Below, in pieces: positions 15,909 through 23,497 of a DNA stretch of 35,284 nt. The notes under the pieces were generated by a model. The model saw only the letters and a program-made list of their open reading frames with translations. It did not search any database and was not told the DNA's origin. How positions within the stretch are numbered: the first letter of the stretch is position 1; every line of letters starts with the position of its first letter. This DNA comes from an uncultured Myxococcales bacterium (lineage in GTDB: Bacteria; Myxococcota_A; Polyangia; Palsa-1104; JAEUJZ01): positions 1 to 35,284 of the forward strand of contig CALMML010000057.1 in assembly GCA_937868485.1 (NCBI GenBank), written 5' to 3'. Made by a program: the position numbers and the translations under genes.

Positions 15909-15983
15909 ACAGAACCGAGGCACCGGCAACCTAGCTTTCTCTCGTGGGCGAGGCTTGCGCTGGTGTACGCTGGAGCCACGAAC

Positions 15984-17471
15984 ATGGCGAAATCAAGCAT
16001 TTTCCGTCGGACAGTTACGCTTGCAGGACTTGGCATTGGTACGCTGTTCGCGGTGGTGACGGTGCGGACGCTGACCCTTACGTCGAAGCAGCCACGAGCG
16101 AGTGCTCCGACGGTACCGGAGCTTGGCGATGGCAACCTGCACGCGGAGCGACTGGGACAAGCGATTCGCTTTCGGACGGTCTCGCAAGATGGACAGCCGC
16201 CCGCGAGCGCCGAGTTCGACAAGCTGCACGCGTTTGTGCGTCAGAGCTTTCCCAAGGTTCACGCGACGCTACAGCATGAGACGGTGGGCGGACTGAGCCT
16301 GCTCTACAAATGGCAAGGATCGGACCCGCAGGCGAAGCCGATTCTGCTGCTGGCGCATCAAGACGTGGTTCCCGTCGATCCTGTGACGGAGTCGCGCTGG
16401 CACAAAGCACCGTTTGGCGGCGAGCTGGCGGATGGCTTTGTGTGGGGACGAGGCAGCCTCGATGACAAGTGCTCGATGATGGCCATCTTCGAGTCGGTCG
16501 AGCTTCTGCTGACGCAAGGATTTGCGCCTAGGCGCACGGTCTATCTGGCGTTCGGTCACGACGAAGAAGCGGTCTCGGCGGGTGGCGCGTCGCAGATTGC
16601 AGCGCTGCTGCACAGTCGCGGGGTCCAGCTGGAACTCACGCTCGACGAAGGACTGACGGTGCTACAGGGCATGATGCCGGGCGTTACGCGTCCGGTTGCG
16701 CTCGTCGGTGTGTCGGAAAAGGGTTTCATCAACGTCGAAATCGAAGCAGCGGGAGAAGGCGGTCACTCGTCGATGCCGCCCAAGCAGACGCTGATTGGAC
16801 GGCTGGGACGTGCGCTGGCTCGGCTCGAAGAGCATCAGATGGACGCTTCGCTACTGCCACCGACGAGCGATATGTTTGACTTCGTCGCACCAGAGATGTC
16901 ATGGCCGCTCAAGCCGATCATCGCGAATCGCTGGCTGTTTGGACCGATCCTGCGCTGGCAGCTCGAGCAAGCCAACTCGACGCGGGCGCTGCTGCAAACG
17001 ACGCAAGCACCGACGATGTTATCGGGAAGTCCGAAGTCGAACGTGCTGCCGCAGTCGGCGCGAGCGACGATAAACTATCGGATTCGCCCCGGTAACACCA
17101 CGGCGCAAGTGGTTGAGCATGTTCGCAATGCGGTCCACGACGATCAGGTCAAGGTTGCGATGCAGCCAGGGTCAGGAACTGAACCGTCGCCAGTTTCGGA
17201 TGTTCACTCGGCGGTGTTTTCGACGTTTGGGCAGACCATCGTGTCGCTGTTTCCTGATGCGCTGGTTGCGCCGGGGCTGATGATTGGCGCGTCCGACGGA
17301 AGACACTTTGCGAAGGTGTCAGACAGCGTCTATCGCTTCGTTCCGATGGTGCTGGCGCCTGAAGATCTGGCGCGACTGCACGGCACCGACGAAAGAATCC
17401 GCCAAAGTGACTATCTACGGATGATTCGCTTCTATGCGCAGCTTGTGCAAAACCTCGATGGGACGCGCTAG
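15984..17471 (+). CDS. Membrane-anchored M20-family metallopeptidase (carboxypeptidase S-like)
   Basis: 495 residues from the ATG at 15984 with GGAG 8 bases upstream. A single N-terminal hydrophobic segment (about 10-30, LAGLGIGTLFAVVTVRTL) suggests a membrane anchor with a periplasmic catalytic part. Zinc-binding motifs of family M20 are LLLAHQDVVPVD (His125, Asp127), WGRGSLDDK (bridging Asp160), GHDEEAVSAGGA (Glu pair) and ASDGRHFAK near the C-terminus. The insert after the Glu pair contains GEGGHSSMP, typical of the dimerisation (lid) domain. Length and motifs match the carboxypeptidase S/N-acyl amino acid hydrolase branch (PM20D1-like), which cleaves or forms N-acyl or dipeptide amide bonds. 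The exact substrate is inferred only. Threonine synthase follows 27 bases later and is probably co-transcribed. Confidence 0.92.
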   Translation: MAKSSIFRRTVTLAGLGIGTLFAVVTVRTLTLTSKQPRASAPTVPELGDGNLHAERLGQAIRFRTVSQDGQPPASAEFDKLHAFVRQSFPKVHATLQHETVGGLSLLYKWQGSDPQAKPILLLAHQDVVPVDPVTESRWHKAPFGGELADGFVWGRGSLDDKCSMMAIFESVELLLTQGFAPRRTVYLAFGHDEEAVSAGGASQIAALLHSRGVQLELTLDEGLTVLQGMMPGVTRPVALVGVSEKGFINVEIEAAGEGGHSSMPPKQTLIGRLGRALARLEEHQMDASLLPPTSDMFDFVAPEMSWPLKPIIANRWLFGPILRWQLEQANSTRALLQTTQAPTMLSGSPKSNVLPQSARATINYRIRPGNTTAQVVEHVRNAVHDDQVKVAMQPGSGTEPSPVSDVHSAVFSTFGQTIVSLFPDALVAPGLMIGASDGRHFAKVSDSVYRFVPMVLAPEDLARLHGTDERIRQSDYLRMIRFYAQLVQNLDGTR

Positions 17472-17498
17472 CTTGCAGACGAAGAAGGAGCTTGAGCG

Positions 17499-18824
17499 AT
17501 GACTGCGCTGCGCGTCTTTTTTCGCTGTTTCGATGGCTGTCCGGGTGAGTGGCCGCTGTCGCTCATTGATACGCGCTGTCCGCGCTGTGGTGGGCTGCTC
17601 GACGTGCAGCACGATGAAGCCGCGCTGACGCATCGGTCGGGTGCAAAGTGGCGAGAGCTGTTCGATGCGCGACGGCTGTCGTCGAACTGGCCGATGTCAA
17701 GCGGGGTCTGGAGCAAGCGCGAGTGGGTCAATCCCGAGCTTGCAGACGAAGATCTGATTTCGCTGGGGGAAGGATGGACGCCGCTGGTGCCGATGCCGAC
17801 GCTCGGGCAAGAGCTGGGCATCCGCAACCTGTGGGTGAAGCAGTGCGGACACAACCCGACGGGATCGTTCAAAGATCTGGGCATGACTGGGCTGCTGTCG
17901 CAGGTGGCGCGGCTGCGACGGCTTGGGGCACACATTCCGGCGGTGGCGTGTGCATCGACGGGAGACACCTCGGCAGCGCTGGCGGCGTACTGTGCGCGCG
18001 CGCAGCTCCAGTCGATTGTGTTCCTGCCCGCAGGCAAGCTGTCCGACGAGCAGCTCACGCAGCCGCTCTGTAACCACGCGCAGACGGTGGCCATCGATAG
18101 CGACTTCGACGGCTGCATGGCGCTGGTGGCGGCGTTTTGCAGTCGGCACGGCATCTATCTGGCCAACTCGATGAACCCGCTGCGCATCGAAGGACAAAAG
18201 ACGCTGTCCGTCGAGATCACGCAGCAGCTTGGCTGGCAGGTTCCCGACTGGGTGATTGTTCCAGGGGGAAACCTGGGACATGTGACGGCGCTGGCTCGCG
18301 GCTTTGCGCTGCAAAAAAAGCTGGGACTTGTCGACAAAGAACCGAGGCTGCTCGTTGCGCAGGCGGCACAAGCGGCGCCGCTCCATCGCGCGTATCTGAA
18401 CGACTGGCGCTTTGAAAAGACGGTGGCGGGACCGACGCAAGCGACAGCGATGGCGATTGGCAATCCGGTCAATGTGCGCAAAGCGATTGCCGAGCTTCAG
18501 CGCGTCGACGGAGCGGTCGAGTCAGCCAGCGAAGACGAGATCACGCGGGCCTGGACCGCCGGAGACCGTCACGGACTACAGACCGATCCGCACACGGGCG
18601 TCGCGCTGGCGGCGCTCCGCAAGCAGGTCGAAGCAGGACGAATCTTGCCAAGCCAGCAAGTGGTCGTGGTGAGCACCGCGCATGGGCTCAAGTTCGGAAC
18701 GCTCAAGCGCGCATTTCACCTGTCGCCCGGTTCGGACACCCAGACCGCACTGCGCAATCCGCCGCTGCGCGTGCCAGCGCACTTGCCTGCGATTGAAGAC
18801 GCGCTCCTTCCCAAGCTGCGCTAG
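17499..18824 (+). CDS. thrC: Threonine synthase (PLP-dependent)
   Basis: 441 residues. It converts O-phosphohomoserine to threonine, the last step of threonine biosynthesis, in the cytoplasm. The PLP lysine is Lys125 in NPTGSFKDLG. ACASTGDTSAALAAY is the Ser/Thr-rich phosphate and substrate region, and VIVPGGNLGHVTA the PLP-phosphate glycine loop. Conserved IGNPVNVRKA follows in the C-terminal half. The N-terminus carries a small Cys pattern (RCFDGC, CPRCGG, residues 9-31), a rubredoxin-like zinc ribbon as in longer threonine synthases. AGGAG lies 8 bases before the ATG. It follows the M20 peptidase gene closely. A paralogous PLP fold-type II enzyme cannot be wholly excluded, but overall similarity favours ThrC. 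Confidence 0.9.
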   Translation: MTALRVFFRCFDGCPGEWPLSLIDTRCPRCGGLLDVQHDEAALTHRSGAKWRELFDARRLSSNWPMSSGVWSKREWVNPELADEDLISLGEGWTPLVPMPTLGQELGIRNLWVKQCGHNPTGSFKDLGMTGLLSQVARLRRLGAHIPAVACASTGDTSAALAAYCARAQLQSIVFLPAGKLSDEQLTQPLCNHAQTVAIDSDFDGCMALVAAFCSRHGIYLANSMNPLRIEGQKTLSVEITQQLGWQVPDWVIVPGGNLGHVTALARGFALQKKLGLVDKEPRLLVAQAAQAAPLHRAYLNDWRFEKTVAGPTQATAMAIGNPVNVRKAIAELQRVDGAVESASEDEITRAWTAGDRHGLQTDPHTGVALAALRKQVEAGRILPSQQVVVVSTAHGLKFGTLKRAFHLSPGSDTQTALRNPPLRVPAHLPAIEDALLPKLR

Positions 18825-18833
18825 CGATTCGAG

Positions 18834-18839
18834 TATCAT
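18834..18839 (+). promoter_or_regulatory. Candidate -10 hexamer (TATCAT) for the oxidoreductase gene
   Basis: TATCAT ends 8 bases before the ATG at 18848, and there is no Shine-Dalgarno sequence. It lies just after the thrC stop codon, so the oxidoreductase gene could have its own leaderless promoter as well as read-through from thrC. Confidence 0.35.
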
Positions 18840-18847
18840 CCGCAGCC

Positions 18848-19864
18848 ATGCGACAAATCTGGATTACCAAAGCCGGTGCGCCCGAAGTCTTGCAGGTTCG
18901 GGAAGCGCCCGATCCCGAGTCACAGAGCGGACAAGTTCGCATTCGCGTCAAGGCCGCAGGAATCAACTTCGCGGATCTGATGGCTCGCACCGGAATGTAT
19001 CCCGATGCACCGCCGATTCCTTGCGTGGTCGGCTATGAAGTGTCCGGCGTCATCGATCAAGTCGGTCCGAACGTCAGCGGACTTTCCGTCGGAGATCGCG
19101 TGCTTGCGATGCCTCACTTTGGCGGCTACAGCGATACGATTGTGATTCCGTCTACGCAGGTCTTTCGCATGCCGGACAAGATGTCCTTTGAAGAAGGAGC
19201 CGCGCTTCCGGTGGTCTATCTAACGGCGCATCACATGATGCTGTTCGTTGGGAATCTGCGCAAAGACATGCGCGTGCTGATTCACTCCGCAGCGGGAGGT
19301 GTTGGCCTGGCTGCCATTGATCTGGCGCGTGCGCACGGCTGCGAGATCTTCGGAACCGCATCCCCGGCAAAGCACGGCTTCCTGCGTGAGCGCGGCTGTC
19401 AGCATCCGCTCGATTCTGGACAAGATCTGACGACGCAAGTTCGCGCCATTGTGGGAGCCAAAAGCGGAGTCGATCTGGTGCTCGATCCCGTCGGTGGAAA
19501 GTCTTTTACGGACTCCTACCGTTTGCTACGAGAAGCCGGACGCTTGGTCTGTTTTGGCGTCTCTTCGATCAGCTCAGGAAAGAGCCGCAGCATTCCGAGC
19601 GCGATCAACATGTTCGTACGGACTCCGCGATACAGTCCGCTTCAGCTCATGGATGACAACAAGTCGGTGCAAGGCGTGAACATGGGTCATCTGTTTTCGC
19701 GCATCGATCTGCTGCGTCCGCAGTTTGAAGCGCTGATTGCGATGTATGAGCGCGGCGAGATTCGTCCGTTTGTGGATCGCTCGTTTCCGTTTGCAGAAGC
19801 AGCGTCCGCGCATCACTACCTGCACGATCGGAAGGCCAAAGGAAAGCTGCTGCTGATTCCCTAA
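18848..19864 (+). CDS. Zinc-independent medium-chain dehydrogenase/reductase (quinone oxidoreductase / VAT1-like)
   Basis: 338 residues, the usual length for this branch. The N-terminal catalytic domain has VRIRVKAAGINFADLMARTG and VVGYEVSGVIDQVG, signatures of the MDR superfamily. The Cys/His zinc ligands of classical alcohol dehydrogenases are absent, as in NADPH:quinone reductases. The Rossmann motif is HSAAGGVGLAAIDLA (about 140-155). Later RTPRYSPLQLMDDNKSVQG and the close GKLLLIP match VAT-1-like and crotonyl-CoA-reductase-like members. The expected reaction is NADPH-dependent reduction of a quinone, enone or enoyl substrate in the cytoplasm; the true substrate is unknown. It follows thrC by 23 bases, and a hairpin terminator follows it. 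Confidence 0.9.
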   Translation: MRQIWITKAGAPEVLQVREAPDPESQSGQVRIRVKAAGINFADLMARTGMYPDAPPIPCVVGYEVSGVIDQVGPNVSGLSVGDRVLAMPHFGGYSDTIVIPSTQVFRMPDKMSFEEGAALPVVYLTAHHMMLFVGNLRKDMRVLIHSAAGGVGLAAIDLARAHGCEIFGTASPAKHGFLRERGCQHPLDSGQDLTTQVRAIVGAKSGVDLVLDPVGGKSFTDSYRLLREAGRLVCFGVSSISSGKSRSIPSAINMFVRTPRYSPLQLMDDNKSVQGVNMGHLFSRIDLLRPQFEALIAMYERGEIRPFVDRSFPFAEAASAHHYLHDRKAKGKLLLIP

Positions 19865-19870
19865 CCGCAA

Positions 19871-19896
19871 GCAGGAATCCCGCTTGGGAGTCCTGC
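19871..19896 (+). terminator. Candidate hairpin terminator after the oxidoreductase gene
   Basis: GCAGGA-A-TCCC, loop GCTT, GGGA-G-TCCTGC gives a 10-bp stem with one A/G mismatch, beginning 6 bases after the stop codon. A T-run (ATTTTTC, around 19908-19912) comes a dozen bases later, farther than in a classical terminator. The following gene is only about 30 bases further. Confidence 0.5.
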
Positions 19897-19929
19897 GTAG
19901 GAACTCATTTTTCGACGGGAGAACTGCTC

Positions 19930-20337
19930 ATGCGAGAACCTCCGCACCATCTGTACTTTGATGATCGATCTGCGGTTTCCTGGCAGCGAGATCTTCAGCA
20001 AGCTGCGTCGCTTGCACTGGCAGACAACAAGCGACTCCTGATTGTGGTGACGCATCCAGACTGTGGTGGATCGCGTGCGCTGCTCGAGCGCGTGTTTCCC
20101 AAAGAAGAGATCACCGAAGAGCTACGCAGCGGCTTTGTCTGTGTCGCAGCAGACTCACGCACGCTGCCCGCAGAGATTGCGTCTCTGCTGGCGTCGGCCC
20201 CGAAGAAAGAGCCGACTCCGGTCTGTCTGTACGCGCTGGCAGAACCGAGCGGAGTCCGACTCCTGTTTTCCACCGCAGGAGGCCGTCCGCCCGCTGTCTT
20301 TATCCGAGATCTGACCGACGCACACGCTCGCCACTGA
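19930..20337 (+). CDS. Small thioredoxin-like protein with single-Cys CxxS site
   Basis: 135 residues with no signal peptide, so probably cytoplasmic. The sequence WQRDLQQAASLALADNKRLL followed by IVVTHPDCGGSRALLERVFP fits the thioredoxin-like layout (Thioredoxin_7/DUF255 type). There, a helix, a strand and a Cys site precede a helix with 'F.d.ei...l...FV.v..D'. The position of the usual CxxC is Cys45-Gly-Gly-Ser48, so only one thiol is kept; a dithiol reductase role is unlikely. GGGAG lies upstream of the ATG at about the right distance. Its last 38 bases overlap the end of the convergent STAS gene. The partner is unknown. Confidence 0.7.
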   Translation: MREPPHHLYFDDRSAVSWQRDLQQAASLALADNKRLLIVVTHPDCGGSRALLERVFPKEEITEELRSGFVCVAADSRTLPAEIASLLASAPKKEPTPVCLYALAEPSGVRLLFSTAGGRPPAVFIRDLTDAHARH

Positions 20338-21256
20338 TCGCGCCACGCTGCACTTCATAACCTTGCGTCCGCAGCGCCATCCGCAGTCCTTCCGCAAGCG
20401 TTGCATGACAGGGAGGAAGCGCTGTGTGCTGACTCCTTCGCGATAGCTCGATCGCCAACGCAGGCGACAGTCCCACCAGCATCACCGACGATCCAATCAA
20501 GCGAATCGCCCGCGAAGTCTTCAGCAGAGACTCCGCAGCCATCTCATCGATCTGCGGCAGTCCGGTCAGATCCAGAATCGCAACCTTGGCGCGGTGTTCC
20601 ACAATCGATGTCAGCAGACGATGAATCAGCTCGTCGGCGCGCTCTGCGGACAGCTCTCCGATGAGCGGCATCACCAGCACACCTTGAAACACACTGATCA
20701 CCGGAAGCGATACTTCATGCAGCAGACTGCGCTGCTTCTGAATCACTGTCATCGCTTCCTGAAACTCGCGCTCACGCTCGGCGGCCACCCGCTGCAGATC
20801 CGCTTCCAGCTGCGCCCGACGCTCTGTGATGGTGCGATTTAGCTTGTCGACATACTCATCACCCATCTGAAAGATCGCGGTGAGATACGCATCATCGACC
20901 ACACGCAGACAAGAAAACGCAAGCTGCGGCTCGACGTTTGGTGGCGACAGAAGCTCTGCCATCGCGGCCCGAAACGAACAGAATCCGCGCAGCAGCGTCG
21001 AGATATGAAACTCACTCGATGCGCGATAAGCCGTCACAAAGCCGATGAACTCCGCAAGCGGAACGGAGTCTGCGCGCAAGATCAGCGCTTCATTCCAGCG
21101 CACCACACCTTCGACCAAGCGACGTGTCTCTTCGCGAGGCCGCTGTCCTTGTAAGTCCCGAGCCTGCGCAATCACCCAGTCCGTCGCTCGCTCGATCACT
21201 TCCTGGTGATGATCCTGCAGAAAGACCGCCAGGAACTGTAAGACAGAATCGCTCAT
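20300..21256 (-). CDS. RsbR-like STAS-domain regulator
   Basis: 318 residues from the ATG at 21256. The frame continues upstream but only as shadow of the hydrolase gene. Residues 1-165 are an all-helical sensor-like region (DHHQEVIERATDWVIAQARD and FIGFVTAYRASSEFHISTLL), resembling the N-terminal RsbR/RsbRD kind. A coiled coil follows (RAQLEADLQRVAAEREREF). The STAS domain (about 183-295) starts at VSLPVISVFQGVLVMPLIG and has LDLTGLPQIDEMAAE; that Thr matches the first phosphorylated Thr of RsbR. The second site area reads RLIGSSVMLVGLS. Such proteins form stressosome-type or co-antagonist complexes. No RsbS/RsbT genes are present here. It lies 37 bases after a hydrolase gene and is probably co-transcribed with it, and overlaps a convergent gene by 38 bases. 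Confidence 0.88.
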   Translation of the reverse strand: MSDSVLQFLAVFLQDHHQEVIERATDWVIAQARDLQGQRPREETRRLVEGVVRWNEALILRADSVPLAEFIGFVTAYRASSEFHISTLLRGFCSFRAAMAELLSPPNVEPQLAFSCLRVVDDAYLTAIFQMGDEYVDKLNRTITERRAQLEADLQRVAAEREREFQEAMTVIQKQRSLLHEVSLPVISVFQGVLVMPLIGELSAERADELIHRLLTSIVEHRAKVAILDLTGLPQIDEMAAESLLKTSRAIRLIGSSVMLVGLSPALAIELSRRSQHTALPPCHATLAEGLRMALRTQGYEVQRGAISGERVRRSDLG

Positions 21257-21293
21257 GGACTGTGTACGCTCACACGATGCTGCCGATGCCGAT

Positions 21294-22091
21294 TCACGTC
21301 CGTTCGGGGTGTCCCAGTCCGGCCACAAACGCTTCGATGATCGCAGCCGTTTCCCGAGGCCGCTCAGCCTGAACGTAGTGTCCGGGTCCTGGCAACATCG
21401 CGAGCCGCGCACCACGAATCGGGTTCACCACCGCTTGACGCAAAAACGCAGGCGGAAGGAATGGATCATCGGTTCCCACCACCAGCGTTGGCGCCGTGAT
21501 CGCCGCGAGCTTGTCGGCAAAACCGCCCGCAGTCCATGCATCAAACGCCTGCTCGATACACTGCGGAGCGACGGTCACGGAGTCATCCAGTAAGCGCTCA
21601 AGAGAGGACGCGCTCAGCTGCTTACAGGCCAGTCCCAAGATGGTCTGCTGTAGGTGCCTGTTCTGGGCTGAGCCGCGAAACAGAGCCTGCGCATCAGCCG
21701 GAAGCGGAATGCCCGATGCGGGCACCGGACACAGCAGGATCTGCGCACGGACACGCTCGGGCGCAGTGCTTGCAATCCACTGCGCAATCAGTCCGCCCAT
21801 GCTGTGCCCGATAAGGACAAACGATCGACTCTCCAGCGCATCGGCCACCGCCAGGACATCGGCTGCGTAGTCCGAAATGCCGTAGCCACGCTCAGGTCGA
21901 TCCGATGCGCCGGTTCCGCGCTGATCGAGGACCACCAGGCGCAGTCCTTCCTGATCGAGCGCTGCAATCATGTCGTCATAGACCGCGCCAGACATCATCC
22001 AGCCGTGAATCAGGAACACATCGCGAGAGCCTGCGCCGATCACGCGATAGGAGATCCGAACACCATCACGCGTCACAAAGTCTCTTCTCAT
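21294..22091 (-). CDS. Alpha/beta hydrolase (lipase/esterase-like)
   Basis: 265 residues from the ATG at 22091. An upstream in-frame ATG at 22136 would add 15 non-conserved residues. Motifs: HGWMMSG (oxyanion loop), VVLDQRGTGASDRP, nucleophile elbow GHSMGG (about 108-113), acid VVGTDDPFLPP and catalytic His in GPGHYVQAERP. The complete triad layout suggests an active serine hydrolase of the epoxide hydrolase/haloperoxidase/esterase group, cytoplasmic, with unknown substrate. RGTGASDRPERGYG resembles many homoserine-lactone or carboxylesterase-type members. There is no Shine-Dalgarno sequence, but TATGAT lies 9 bases upstream of the ATG. It is followed by the STAS gene on the same strand and is divergent from the DNA glycosylase gene. 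Confidence 0.88.
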   Translation of the reverse strand: MRRDFVTRDGVRISYRVIGAGSRDVFLIHGWMMSGAVYDDMIAALDQEGLRLVVLDQRGTGASDRPERGYGISDYAADVLAVADALESRSFVLIGHSMGGLIAQWIASTAPERVRAQILLCPVPASGIPLPADAQALFRGSAQNRHLQQTILGLACKQLSASSLERLLDDSVTVAPQCIEQAFDAWTAGGFADKLAAITAPTLVVGTDDPFLPPAFLRQAVVNPIRGARLAMLPGPGHYVQAERPRETAAIIEAFVAGLGHPERT

Positions 22092-22100
22092 GGGAGCCCG

Positions 22101-22106
22101 ATCATA
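22101..22106 (-). promoter_or_regulatory. Candidate -10 hexamer (TATGAT) for the hydrolase-STAS operon
   Basis: TATGAT, a close match to the consensus, ends 9 bases before the ATG at 22091. No Shine-Dalgarno sequence is visible, so the leader would be two or three bases or none. Confidence 0.4.
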
Positions 22107-22266
22107 TACCGCGGCCCGCGCGCGCTGAAAGGGCATTTTCCGTCTGACAACAGCGACTAGCGAAGCCGTCCAAAGCCCTCAGCATTCCGCCTGTTTGGGT
22201 TCGATACCGGGCAGAAGTGCTGAACAAAAATACAGCCAATTGTTCCGACATTCGCAGACCACACAG

Positions 22267-22272
22267 TAAGAT
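22267..22272 (+). promoter_or_regulatory. Candidate -10 hexamer (TAAGAT) for the DNA glycosylase gene
   Basis: TAAGAT ends 6 bases before the ATG at 22279 and there is no Shine-Dalgarno sequence. The divergent gap 22092-22278 (187 bases) holds no other gene. A weak TTCCGA lies 18 bases upstream of the hexamer. Confidence 0.4.
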
Positions 22273-22278
22273 GCGGTC

Positions 22279-22920
22279 ATGAACTTGGCCGAAGGACTAC
22301 GCAGACACGATGACGGAGTGGTTCGCTGCTTTTGGGCGAGTGACGATCCACTGTATCGCCGCTATCACGACGAAGAGTGGGGCATGCCGGTGCGCAGTGA
22401 CACGCGGCTGTTTGAAAAGCTCTGCCTGGAAGGATTTCAATCGGGACTCAGCTGGCTGACGATCTTGCGCAAGCGAGAGTCATTCCGCGCAGCGTTCCAC
22501 GGCTTTGAGATCGATCGCGTCGCAGCGTTTGGTCCGTCCGATGTCGAGCGGCTGCTCGGGGATGCGGGCATCGTGCGACATCGCGGCAAGATCGAAGCAG
22601 CGATTCAAAATGCGCGCGCGGTGCAGCAGCTCATCCGTCAGGAAGGCTCGCTGTCGGACTATGTCTGGCGCTTCATTCCGCCCGCGTCTGAGCGTCCAAA
22701 GAAGCTCGATTATGCGTCGCTGCGCGTGCTCGGACAGACAGAGACTTCGCTGCGGCTGTCACGCGATCTCAAGCGCCGAGGTCTGCGCTTTGTCGGACCC
22801 ACCACCGCGTACGCATTCATGCAAGCGATGGGACTCGTCAACGATCACATCGATGGCTGTCCGGCCCGCGCCGCAGTCAGCGCCCACGCCCCAGGTCACG
22901 CCGCGTCCGCTGCCCGTTAG
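22279..22920 (+). CDS. tag: DNA-3-methyladenine glycosylase I
   Basis: 213 residues; about 187 are typical, with the excess in a short N-terminal arm and an Ala-rich tail. It removes N3-methyladenine from alkylated DNA in base-excision repair. Family hallmarks are RCFWASDDPLYRRYHDEEWG (first Cys and His zinc ligands), LFEKLCLEGFQSGLSWLTIL, the helix-hairpin-helix region RHRGKIEAAIQNARAV, and FVGPTTAYAFMQAMGLVNDH with a second His-x3-Cys (DHIDGC). The tail after the Cys differs from well-known members. It is a single-gene unit preceded by a TAAGAT, and its last 4 bases overlap the end of the convergent small membrane protein gene. Confidence 0.95.
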   Translation: MNLAEGLRRHDDGVVRCFWASDDPLYRRYHDEEWGMPVRSDTRLFEKLCLEGFQSGLSWLTILRKRESFRAAFHGFEIDRVAAFGPSDVERLLGDAGIVRHRGKIEAAIQNARAVQQLIRQEGSLSDYVWRFIPPASERPKKLDYASLRVLGQTETSLRLSRDLKRRGLRFVGPTTAYAFMQAMGLVNDHIDGCPARAAVSAHAPGHAASAAR

Positions 22921-23123
22921 GAAGGTGAAGCCGCGTCGGAACCGTCGGATGCCTTGGCGGCTTGTTCGGCGGCACGCTGTGCTTTGCGAGCGGCCTTGGC
23001 AGCGGCTCTCGCTTCGTCTTCTGCGATGGCTGCACGCGTCGCACGACCGCCAAACACAAAGCCCAGGACAAAGCCCAGGCACAGCATGGCGGGAATGTAG
23101 ATGATGTGAGCCGCCGTGGGCAT
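22917..23123 (-). CDS. Small single-pass membrane protein at end of ccm operon
   Basis: 68 residues. One hydrophobic helix (about 8-26, IYIPAMLCLGFVLGFVFGG) is followed by a charged, Ala-rich helix (IAEDEARAAAKAARKAQRAA) and a polar tail. The start codon shares a base with the upstream stop (TGATG at 23121-23125), so it is translationally coupled to the ccmD-like gene. Size and topology resemble small accessory subunits such as CcmD, but no family was recognised. A role with the cytochrome maturation proteins is inferred from the operon. Confidence 0.7.
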   Translation of the reverse strand: MPTAAHIIYIPAMLCLGFVLGFVFGGRATRAAIAEDEARAAAKAARKAQRAAEQAAKASDGSDAASPS

Positions 23124-23497
23124 CAGCTCTTGCTCAGCGACTTCAGCTTGCTCTCTAGCTCGGCCAGCTCTCCGTCTACGCGACGAATGCCGCGACCCAA
23201 ATAGACGACGTAGCCAAGCACCGCGATCCAGACAAAGCCATACGCAGTTGCCACAAGCGGTCCCGCCGGAATCGACTCATCGACCGTCGGTCCGTTCATG
23301 GGTCGGCTCTCTGATACAAAGCCGTCTTTGTCCGGCTCGGCAGCCGGTTTCGGGGCTTCTGCCGCGCGACCGGAAGCAGGAAGCGGAGCCAGGTCCGCCC
23401 ACGCCGGAGCGCTCAGTCCACACAGCAGCGCCAGGCTGATTCCCACGCTGCGCAGGTGTCTTACGGTTTGGTCTCGAAAACTCCGCACGTTACTCAT
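23123..23497 (-). CDS. ccmD: CcmD-like small membrane protein (heme exporter accessory)
   Basis: 124 residues from the ATG at 23497. This start overlaps the end of ccmC by 8 bases and gives a plausible signal (SLALLCGLSAPAWA). A Pro/Ala-rich linker leads to a membrane helix with TAYGFVWIAVLGYVVYLGRGIRR, resembling the YvW..Yg...l CcmD core, and a coiled-coil tail (ELAELESKLKSL). CcmD helps release holo-CcmE from the CcmABC complex in E. coli. Here it has an unusual exported N-terminal extension, since CcmD itself is only about 70 residues. The symbol rests on the adjacent ccmC and the core, so it is tentative. Confidence 0.7.
   Translation of the reverse strand: MSNVRSFRDQTVRHLRSVGISLALLCGLSAPAWADLAPLPASGRAAEAPKPAAEPDKDGFVSESRPMNGPTVDESIPAGPLVATAYGFVWIAVLGYVVYLGRGIRRVDGELAELESKLKSLSKS

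Noticed and set aside
15896-16222. A longer start for the lipoprotein gene at 13991
   Set aside because: The added part is antisense to the peptidase gene, and the lipoprotein signal begins after the ATG at 15895.
22191-22211. A tRNA T-arm-like string (GGGTTCGATACC)
   Set aside because: There is no matching acceptor stem, D arm or anticodon arm in the surrounding sequence.
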